From Streptosporangiaceae bacterium (GTDB lineage Bacteria; Actinomycetota; Actinomycetes; Streptosporangiales; Streptosporangiaceae), in assembly GCA_030040475.1 (NCBI GenBank), contig JASHTQ010000541.1, forward strand, positions 1 to 20,067: a DNA stretch of 20,067 bases, in the 5' to 3' direction. The notes beneath the pieces are model-generated. The model was not told the DNA's origin. It did not search any database and saw only the letters and a list, made by a program, of their open reading frames with translations. Numbering within the stretch: position 1 is the first letter of the stretch; every line of letters begins with the position of its first letter. Made by a program: the position numbers and the translations under genes. Below, piece after piece: positions 8,663-14,545 of this stretch.

Positions 8663-9556
8663 CTACTTGATCGAGCCGCGCATGATGCCGCTGACTACCC
8701 AGCGCTGGGCGAAGAGGAAGACGACCAGGGTGGGGATCAAGGCCATCAGGTAGGACGCGAAGGCCACGTTGAAGTTGGTGGTGAACTGGTCCTGGAACAG
8801 GTACTGGACGACCGGCAGGGTCTGCCACCTCGGGTTCGCCGTGATCAGCTGCGGCATCATGAAGTCGTTCCAGGACTGCAGGAACGCGAAGATGCCGACG
8901 GTGGCGGCCATCGGGGTCAGCAGCGGCAGCACGATCTTGCGGAAGACCTGCAAGGTGCTGCAGCCGTCGATCCGCGCGCTTTCCTCAAGCTCCTCGGGGA
9001 TACCGCGGATGAAGGCGGAAAACAGCAGCACGTTGAAGGCCAGCTGGAACATGATGTGCAGGATCGCGACGCCGAACGGGTTGTCGAGGCCGATCGCGGC
9101 CGTGAGCTTGACCTGCGGCAGCGCGACCACGGGGAACGGGATGAACAGGGCGAGCATCAGGTAGACGAACGTCACCCGGAACTGCCAGTGGCCCCAGTTG
9201 CGCACGATCGACCACGCCGCCACCGAACTCACCAGGATCTCCCCGGTCACGGCGATCACCGTGACCAGCAAGCTCATCGAGAACGCCAGCGGGAAATCGG
9301 TCAGGTCCCAGGCGGCCCGGAAGTTGCCCCACTGCAGCGGCCAGGGGAAGTTGAAGCCGGTGCCCGTGCCGGTCTGGGCGGGCGACTTCAGCGCCATCGC
9401 GATCGCGAAGTACAGCGGGAGGAGAACGATGAGGGAAACGATCGCGATGACGATCGTCAGCCCCCAGTTGACCCGGCCCTCCTCGCGCACGGGGCGCCTG
9501 CGACGCACTCCGACCTGCGGCACCGCGGTCGGTACGGTAGTTACCTGGGTTGCCAT
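8663..9556 (-). CDS. Carbohydrate ABC transporter permease, MalG type
   Basis: The 297-residue inner-membrane protein has a cytoplasmic basic N-terminus (RRRRPVREE) and about six hydrophobic segments, the first near 32-55. The EAA loop that docks the ATPase is EESARIDGCSTLQVFRKIVL (191-210), the consensus for CUT1 permeases. MalG-type proteins also end with the last helix and short basic tail seen here (IMRGSIK). The stop codon of the upstream permease abuts this ATG (TAAATG at 9559-9554), so the two are translationally coupled. It would form a heterodimer with the MalF-type protein and be energised by the ATPase at 3589-4749. Confidence 0.94.
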   Translation of the reverse strand: MATQVTTVPTAVPQVGVRRRRPVREEGRVNWGLTIVIAIVSLIVLLPLYFAIAMALKSPAQTGTGTGFNFPWPLQWGNFRAAWDLTDFPLAFSMSLLVTVIAVTGEILVSSVAAWSIVRNWGHWQFRVTFVYLMLALFIPFPVVALPQVKLTAAIGLDNPFGVAILHIMFQLAFNVLLFSAFIRGIPEELEESARIDGCSTLQVFRKIVLPLLTPMAATVGIFAFLQSWNDFMMPQLITANPRWQTLPVVQYLFQDQFTTNFNVAFASYLMALIPTLVVFLFAQRWVVSGIMRGSIK

Positions 9557-10495
9557 TTACAAAGTCCCTCCCCGCCGCCGAAGGGCGCTCAACTGGAAGA
9601 CCGCGAAGAACAGGGTGATGATGAAGAAGATGACCGCGTTGGCCATCTGGTAGGCGTAGTCGCCGTTGAAGAAGCCGTTGAAGATCTCCATTGCCACGCT
9701 CGTGGTCGCGGTGCCCGGGCCGCCGCCGGTCAGGCCGACGACAACGTCGTAGACGTTGAGGAAGGCCTTGAACGTCAAGATCGTATTGATGAGGAAGAAC
9801 GGGAAGAGCAGCGGGAACGTCATGTGCCTGAACTTCGACCAGGCGCTCGCCCCGTCGATGGAGGCGGCCTCGTACACCTCCGTCGGGATCGCGACCAGGC
9901 CGGCCAGGAAGATGATGATCGCGCCGGGGATGGCCACCCAGGACGCGACGAAGACGACGCCAAGCCAGGCGGTGTGCTGGTTGGCCAGGATGTCGGACTC
10001 CAGCGGGGCGAAATGGATCGTCCCGGCGATGATCGGGGCCGACGTGCCGATGATGAACGTGAAAATGTAGGACACGATCAGGCCGGAAAGGACCATCGGC
10101 ATGAAGAAAATCGTGCGGAAACCGGTTCGCCATCTGATCCTGGCATTCAGCGCCAGCGCCAGCGCCATGGCGACCACGTTGGTGACGATGCACGCCACGA
10201 CCGCGAACAGCAGCGTGAACCCGTAGGAATCCCGGATGGTCGGGTCGGCGAACGCGGCCTTGTAATTGGCGATTCCGATGAATTTCGAGCTTCCGTAACC
10301 GACGTAGTTCGTGAAGCTCCAGATCGTTCCCTGCACCGCCGGGTACATGATGAAGAACGTGAACAGGACGATCGCCGGGATGATCATCAACAGGTACGTC
10401 GGCGCCACCGGGAAGAAAAGGTTCTTCACCGCGCTGAGCGGGTTCCGCTTGGCGCGGACTGCGGCCTGCTGGGAAGGGAGCGCGGTCGCGGCCAT
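9557..10495 (-). CDS. Carbohydrate ABC transporter permease, MalF type
   Basis: The 312-residue inner-membrane protein has a first transmembrane segment at about 33-52, five more downstream, and the EAA loop EVYEAASIDGASAWSKFRHM (206-225). GGGPGTATTSVAMEIF (257-272) is a conserved CUT1 MalF-type stretch. It is the shorter form without the extra periplasmic domain of E. coli MalF, as is usual in Gram-positives. A strong AGGAGG lies 5 nt before the ATG at 10495. It follows the binding-protein gene by 32 bp and abuts the MalG-type gene. Confidence 0.94.
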   Translation of the reverse strand: MAATALPSQQAAVRAKRNPLSAVKNLFFPVAPTYLLMIIPAIVLFTFFIMYPAVQGTIWSFTNYVGYGSSKFIGIANYKAAFADPTIRDSYGFTLLFAVVACIVTNVVAMALALALNARIRWRTGFRTIFFMPMVLSGLIVSYIFTFIIGTSAPIIAGTIHFAPLESDILANQHTAWLGVVFVASWVAIPGAIIIFLAGLVAIPTEVYEAASIDGASAWSKFRHMTFPLLFPFFLINTILTFKAFLNVYDVVVGLTGGGPGTATTSVAMEIFNGFFNGDYAYQMANAVIFFIITLFFAVFQLSALRRRGGTL

Positions 10496-10527
10496 GCCTG
10501 CCTCCTAGATCCGGTGCTCTCGCGGCT

Positions 10528-11892
10528 TCATGCCGAGGTCCGTATGGCCAGGCGCTTGAAGGCGCCGTCCATCGACGAAGTGAATGCGCTCACGTCGCCG
10601 GTCAGCATCATTTCCTGGATGTAGTTGCCGACCGGGATCGTGATCGGCACGTACGTACCGGCACCCTGATAGAAACGGCCGGAGCTGACGTACGAGTTGA
10701 GGCCGGAGACGATCGGGCTCGTCTGCGGCGGAGCGTTCTTGATCGGGGAGAAGGCGAGGTTGGTCTGGTTGTAGGCGTTCATGACGCTCGGCTGCATGAG
10801 GTAGTCGAGGAACTGGAGGGCGGCGGCCCGCTGGGCGGGCGCCTGCGATCGCGGCAGCCAGATGGCCAGGTCGAGGCTGACCCGGCACTTGGTCTGGGAC
10901 GCGTCGTCGGTGACGGGCAGCGCGAAGGTGCCCATCTTGACCTTGGGATTGATAGCGAGAACCTCGCCCACGGCCCACGGACCCTGCATGTACATGCCCG
11001 CCTGGCCGGCCGCGAAGGCCGTGTTGCCGTTGGCGTAGCCCTCGGTGATCGGGTCCCTGTTGAAGTACGGCGTCATGCTGAGCATCCGCTGGCAGGCCGC
11101 GGTGAAGTCCTTCTCGAACGACACCGGCGAGTCGGGCCCGATGTTGGTGCCCTGCGCGTTGAGCTGCCGGTAGAACGCCGCGACGTCGATCATGCCGCCG
11201 GTGGTGTAGTCGAACAGGCCCTGCTGCGTCGTCCAGGTGTCCCCGTAGGTCTGGTAGATCGGCGTGATGCCCGCGGACTTGAACTTCTCGCACACCGCCA
11301 GGAACTCGGCATAGGTCGTCGGCACGGACGAGACGCCGACCTTGTCGAACAGGTCGACGTTGTAGATGACGCCCTCGGCGGCCACCGAATAGGGCAGGAC
11401 GCTGGTCTCGCCGTGGTAGGAGGCGTACTGGGAGACAAGGGCCTGGATATTCGGGTCGATGGTCTGGGCTTGCGGCAGGCTGGCCAGGTCGGCCAGCACG
11501 CCGCGGGCGACGAAGATCGACGTGGTCAGGTTGTAGTTGTCGCAGTCGATCGCGGGCGGATCGCCACGGACGAAGTCCGCGATGAGGCTCGAGGTGGAGT
11601 CGTGGGTTACCACTATCCCCTGGTGCGTCGCGTTGAATTTCGCGACCAGGTTGTTGAAGTACGGGACGACCTCGGGCTTGGTCTCCTCGAACACGATACT
11701 GGTGGCCCCGCCGGACGAGGAGCATCCGGCTAGCAGGCCGGGAATGCCGAGCGCGGCCGTGCCCAGCCCCAGCGTCTTGATCATCGTCCGGCGGTCCATC
11801 CCGCCCGCCCGGCCGCCCGGCACGGCCGATCCAGGTCCCTGAGCCACCGTCCGGTGGACTCTGCCAGACCGCATGTCACCGTTACGCCACAT
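10528..11892 (-). CDS. Extracellular sugar-binding lipoprotein of a CUT1 ABC transporter
   Basis: From ATG 11892 the protein has 454 residues. A signal peptide contains RRTMIKTLGLGTAALGIPGL and a lipobox LLAGC followed by SSSGG, so it should be lipid-anchored outside the membrane; the RR pair suggests Tat export. The mature part is a family-1 solute-binding protein (KFNATHQGIVV, EGVIYNVDLFDKVGVSSVPT, AAGQAGMYMQGPWAVGE, LDLAIWLPRSQAPAQRAAAL). It captures the sugar for the MalFG-type permease. I chose 11892 because GGAGGG lies 7 nt upstream. An in-frame TTG at 11958 has no such site, and ATG 11799 (MDRRTMIK) gives a more normal signal peptide but only a weak ribosome site. With 11892 the signal has an unusually long n-region of about 31 residues. 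The substrate is inferred to be an alpha-glucoside from the adjacent glucosidase. Confidence 0.9.
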   Translation of the reverse strand: MWRNGDMRSGRVHRTVAQGPGSAVPGGRAGGMDRRTMIKTLGLGTAALGIPGLLAGCSSSGGATSIVFEETKPEVVPYFNNLVAKFNATHQGIVVTHDSTSSLIADFVRGDPPAIDCDNYNLTTSIFVARGVLADLASLPQAQTIDPNIQALVSQYASYHGETSVLPYSVAAEGVIYNVDLFDKVGVSSVPTTYAEFLAVCEKFKSAGITPIYQTYGDTWTTQQGLFDYTTGGMIDVAAFYRQLNAQGTNIGPDSPVSFEKDFTAACQRMLSMTPYFNRDPITEGYANGNTAFAAGQAGMYMQGPWAVGEVLAINPKVKMGTFALPVTDDASQTKCRVSLDLAIWLPRSQAPAQRAAALQFLDYLMQPSVMNAYNQTNLAFSPIKNAPPQTSPIVSGLNSYVSSGRFYQGAGTYVPITIPVGNYIQEMMLTGDVSAFTSSMDGAFKRLAIRTSA

Positions 11893-11995
11893 GGCGGCTC
11901 CCTCCGAGCGGAACCATCGCCTTCCGGCCCTGCTAGGACGTCGTGAGCGGAGCGTCAAGGACCAGGTCGGCCAGGTTGCTGGAACGATCTATCAC

Positions 11996-12024
11996 ATGAA
12001 AGCGCTATGCTCTACTGCTGTCAA
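11996..12024 (-). promoter_or_regulatory. Candidate promoter of the binding-protein/permease/glucosidase operon
   Basis: On the minus strand TTGACA (12019-12024) is followed after 17 bp by TTTCAT (11996-12001). A second, weaker pair, TTGACG (11953-11958) with TAGCAG (11930-11935), also has a 17-bp spacer and lies nearer the start. The -35 overlaps the ribosome-binding site of the divergent LacI-LacI gene. Confidence 0.45.
11997..12010. promoter_or_regulatory. Candidate LacI-type operator between divergent promoters
   Basis: TGAAAGCGCTATGC has the AGCGCT core and a TGAAA left half typical of LacI-family operators (cre-like), but the right half is degenerate. It covers the -10 of the minus-strand operon promoter and abuts TATGCT (12006-12011), a possible -10 for the plus-strand LacI-LacI gene. 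One bound repressor could therefore affect both directions. Confidence 0.4.
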
Positions 12025-12034
12025 GAGGTGACTT

Positions 12035-14119
12035 ATGCGGACTCAGCGGCGGGTAACGATCGAGGACGTGGCCAAGGCCGCCGGGGTGGGGCGGCAGACG
12101 GTCTCGAACGTGCTCAACGGCGCCGGCCGGGTGGGCGAGGCGACCAGGGCACGGGTGCTCGAGGCCATGACCGCCCTGGGGTACCACCCCCATCAGGGGG
12201 CGCGGAGCCTGCGCTCCCACCGCACCAGGCAGGTCGCCTACATCATGCCTCAGGTGCAGTTGTTCCCCGGCAACCACATCATGCAGCAGTTCCTCCAGTC
12301 ACTGGCGACGGCGGCCGCGCGCCGGAACTACGGCATGCTCGTCGTCGTTCCCGACTCCGATCCACGCGATGACATGCGCCGCCTGATCGCCAGCCATAGC
12401 GTCGACGCCTTCCTGCTGTCCGAACTGCAGCCGGACGATCCGCGGGTGGCACTGCTCGCGGAGGCCGGGATGCCGTTCGCCGGCTTCGGCCGCACCGGGA
12501 CCGGCCTGCCCCAGCACTGGATCGACATCGACAACCGCGCGGCCGTCATCGAGGCCGTCGAGCACGTACTCGCCGGCGGCTTCGCCCGCCCGTCTTACCT
12601 CGGCATCCGGTCGCAGAGCAGCTGGGACGCCGAGCGGGCGGCGGGATACGAGGCCGGCCTGGCGGGCAGCGGGCTTCCGGCCGACATGGTCTTGGTGGAC
12701 AGGGCCAGCGCGCGCGCAAAGGTCCGGTCGCTGCTCACTCCGCGCCGCGGTGGCCGTCCCGACGCGATCGTCACCGGCAGCGACAGGCTCGCCGCCGTCG
12801 TCTACGACGTGGCCGCCGAACTGCGGCTGCGGATCGGCGACGACCTGGCCGTCACCGGCTTCGACGGCAGCGACGCGGCCGACCTGATGCACCCGAGGCT
12901 GACCAGCGTGGTCATCCCGGTCGACGAGATCGCCCGTCGCGTCGTCGCCAGGGCGCTTGGCCAGGTCGATCACGGGCCTGATCTGCGTCCGGGTGAGATC
13001 GTGCCCGCCAGGCTGCGCGTGGGCGAGAGCACCGGCCAGGCTCCCGGCACGAAATGGAAGCGTTTCCATCCGCCCGCGGCCTCGGGAACGCCCGCGGTGC
13101 CGACCGCCCGCCGCGCGACGATCGCCGACGTCGCCGCGGACGCAGGCGTCGGGATCGGAACCGTCTCGCGTGTCCTCAACGGCGGCGGGCAGGTACGGGC
13201 GAGCACCATCCGCGCCGTCCAGGATTCCATCGACCAGCTCGGCTACCGGCCCAATCACGCGGCGGCGGCCCTCGTCCGCGGCACGCCGCGCACCGTGGCG
13301 GTGCTGGTAGCGCACATGACCAGGCCGTCGGCCGTGGTCCGGGTGGCCAGCGCGCTCGCGGTCCTGCAGGAGCACGGGTACGACACGATCGTCTGCAATG
13401 TGGACACCCCGCTGGAACGGGACAGGCACCTGGCGGCGCTGCTGCCCACGCACCGGGCAGATGGCGTGCTGGCCGTCTCGCTGCCGCTGTCTCGCGCGCA
13501 GCTGGCCCAGTTCGGCCGGGCCGGGGTGGCGTTCGCCAGCGTGGACGCGCCGGCCCGCGGCGTGCCGCAGACGGTCATCGACGACGTCGCGGGCGGGCGG
13601 CTGGCCGCCGAGCACCTGATCGGCCTCGGGCATCGCCGGATCGGCTTCGTCGGCGACATCGCGTTCGGCAAGCCCCCGGCCGGCCTGGGCTTCACCTCCT
13701 CCGCGCACCGGCTGCGCGGTTACCGGCAGGCCCTCACCGCGGCCGGCCTCGAGGTGCGGGCCGACCTGATCGGGCGCGGCCCGCACGACGCGGCCGTCGC
13801 GGCGGAGCTGGCCGTCCGGCTGCTGAAGCTGCCGGACCCGCCGTCGGCGATATTCGCGGCCTCCGACACCCAGGCCATCGGCGTGCTGGCGGCGGCCGAG
13901 CGGCTCGGCGTGCCGGTGCCGGACCGACTAGCCGTCGTCGGCTTCGACGACATCGAGTCCGCGGCCTTCCTCGGCCTCAGCACCGTACGCCAGCCGCTGG
14001 CGCGCAGCGGCGCGGAGGGAGCGCGCCGGCTGTGCGCGCTGCTGCGCGGTGAGCGGGTCCTCCCGCTGCGCCAGGAACTCCCCCTCGAGCTGATTGCCCG
14101 CGCCAGCTCGGCCGAATAA
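12035..14119 (+). CDS. Double LacI-family regulator: two complete LacI proteins in one reading frame
   Basis: One uninterrupted 694-residue frame encodes two full regulators. Unit 1 (1 to about 337) has HTH VTIEDVAKAAGVGRQTVSNV and a complete effector domain ending LTSVVIPVDEIARRVVARAL, closely matching the LacI protein at 4875-5903. After a linker of about 20 residues (GESTGQAPGTKWKRFHPPAA), unit 2 (355-694) has its own HTH ATIADVAADAGVGIGTVSRV and a complete effector domain (HLIGLGHRRIGFVGD, SAIFAASDTQAIGVLAAAE, LAVVGFDDIESA). LacI proteins are normally 330-360 residues with one HTH, so this is about twice the usual length. AGAGGTG before ATG 12035 is a good ribosome site. An in-frame GTG at 13097 could start unit 2 on its own, but its ribosome site is weak. 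The gene is divergent from the transporter operon, its likely target. A lost stop codon in the genome or a sequencing or assembly error are both possible origins. Confidence 0.88.
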   Translation: MRTQRRVTIEDVAKAAGVGRQTVSNVLNGAGRVGEATRARVLEAMTALGYHPHQGARSLRSHRTRQVAYIMPQVQLFPGNHIMQQFLQSLATAAARRNYGMLVVVPDSDPRDDMRRLIASHSVDAFLLSELQPDDPRVALLAEAGMPFAGFGRTGTGLPQHWIDIDNRAAVIEAVEHVLAGGFARPSYLGIRSQSSWDAERAAGYEAGLAGSGLPADMVLVDRASARAKVRSLLTPRRGGRPDAIVTGSDRLAAVVYDVAAELRLRIGDDLAVTGFDGSDAADLMHPRLTSVVIPVDEIARRVVARALGQVDHGPDLRPGEIVPARLRVGESTGQAPGTKWKRFHPPAASGTPAVPTARRATIADVAADAGVGIGTVSRVLNGGGQVRASTIRAVQDSIDQLGYRPNHAAAALVRGTPRTVAVLVAHMTRPSAVVRVASALAVLQEHGYDTIVCNVDTPLERDRHLAALLPTHRADGVLAVSLPLSRAQLAQFGRAGVAFASVDAPARGVPQTVIDDVAGGRLAAEHLIGLGHRRIGFVGDIAFGKPPAGLGFTSSAHRLRGYRQALTAAGLEVRADLIGRGPHDAAVAAELAVRLLKLPDPPSAIFAASDTQAIGVLAAAERLGVPVPDRLAVVGFDDIESAAFLGLSTVRQPLARSGAEGARRLCALLRGERVLPLRQELPLELIARASSAE
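13054..13069. promoter_or_regulatory. LacI-type operator palindrome inside the linker coding sequence
   Basis: ATGGAAGCGTTTCCAT is an inverted repeat with a central CG and only one mismatched pair. The TGGAAnCGnTTCCA core has the form of LacI-family operators. It lies in the segment joining the two LacI units, 27 bp upstream of the in-frame GTG (13097) that could start the second unit. This is the place expected for an autoregulatory operator of a formerly separate gene. Confidence 0.55.
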
Positions 14120-14147
14120 TGGCATTTCCCAATTACGTCCGGTAACC

Positions 14148-14243
14148 TGTGGACGAGCTGTGCATAAACCAGTGGATAAGCCGGTGGATAACCTTCTCCA
14201 GGTGCGGATAATGGCGCATATTCTGTGGATATCGTGTGGATGG
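14148..14243 (+). repeat. Array of seven DnaA-box-like 9-mers in one orientation
   Basis: Compared with TGTGGATAA (complement of the DnaA box TTATCCACA), these 9-mers start at 14148 (TGTGGACGA), 14159 (TGTGCATAA, which fits the looser TTATNCACA), 14171 (AGTGGATAA), 14183 (GGTGGATAA), 14203 (TGCGGATAA), 14224 (TGTGGATAT) and 14235 (TGTGGATGG). Five differ from the consensus at one position and two at two. Start-to-start distances are 11, 12, 12, 20, 21 and 11 bp, close to one or two helical turns. Known DnaA clusters form origins or titration and reactivation sites; function here is inference. Confidence 0.55.
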
Positions 14244-14459
14244 AAAAAAACCGGAATGAATTACCGCGGACCTCTTGCGCGGCGCCCCGTGAGGACGGTA
14301 GAAATGCACTCACCGCAAGAAACGGGCACCATCCGGGGGCGACTCCGGGACGCGGGAGAAACCGGGTAACCGGGGTCTATCGCGGGTGTCTGGCCCTGGC
14401 GGGCGGCCGCGGCGCCGGAAAGACCGGGCAACTGGTCGGCCTGGTGCGCCAAGGCCGGG

Positions 14460-14496
14460 GCGAGGCCCCTCCATCTCATACATGGAGGGGCCTCGC
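14460..14496. terminator. Perfect 15-bp hairpin, likely bidirectional terminator
   Basis: GCGAGGCCCCTCCAT (14460-14474) pairs perfectly with ATGGAGGGGCCTCGC (14482-14496) across a 7-nt loop. It lies 49 bp past the stop codon of the minus-strand YVTN gene and about 340 bp past the plus-strand LacI-LacI gene, so it can end transcripts from both sides. There is no U-tract, which is common in actinomycetes. Confidence 0.75.
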
Positions 14497-14545
14497 CGCT
14501 GTTTACCCGCTGTTTACCCGCTGGCAGGACTTCTGGCCACCGCCA

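Larger units (their letters stand above)
14120..14545. other. Gene-free interval with DnaA-box-like array and hairpin
   Basis: No convincing gene was found in these 426 bp; short open frames lack typical codon use, ribosome sites and recognisable products. The left third is AT-richer than the surroundings and holds the DnaA-box-like array plus an A-run at 14244-14250. The centre (about 14260-14455) is GC-rich with short repeats around ACCGGGT but nothing I can name. The right end holds the perfect hairpin at 14460-14496 and an 11-bp direct repeat CCGCTGTTTAC at 14496-14506 and 14507-14517. Confidence 0.6.

Noticed and set aside
8624..10624. A 666-codon acidic, Gln/Asp/Arg-rich plus-strand frame across the permease genes
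   Set aside because: It is antisense to two well-supported permeases, and the odd composition is what the complement of membrane-segment codons gives.
13054..14052. A 332-codon frame starting with ATG within the linker palindrome
   Set aside because: It is out of frame with the second LacI unit and rich in Arg/Gly/Pro without motifs. The ATG is a by-product of the palindrome.
14280..14456. A possible riboswitch or small RNA in the GC-rich part of the gene-free interval
   Set aside because: I looked for known conserved cores (cobalamin, c-di-AMP, SAM) and for a tRNA fold and could not match one. No plus-strand gene follows closely for a riboswitch to control.
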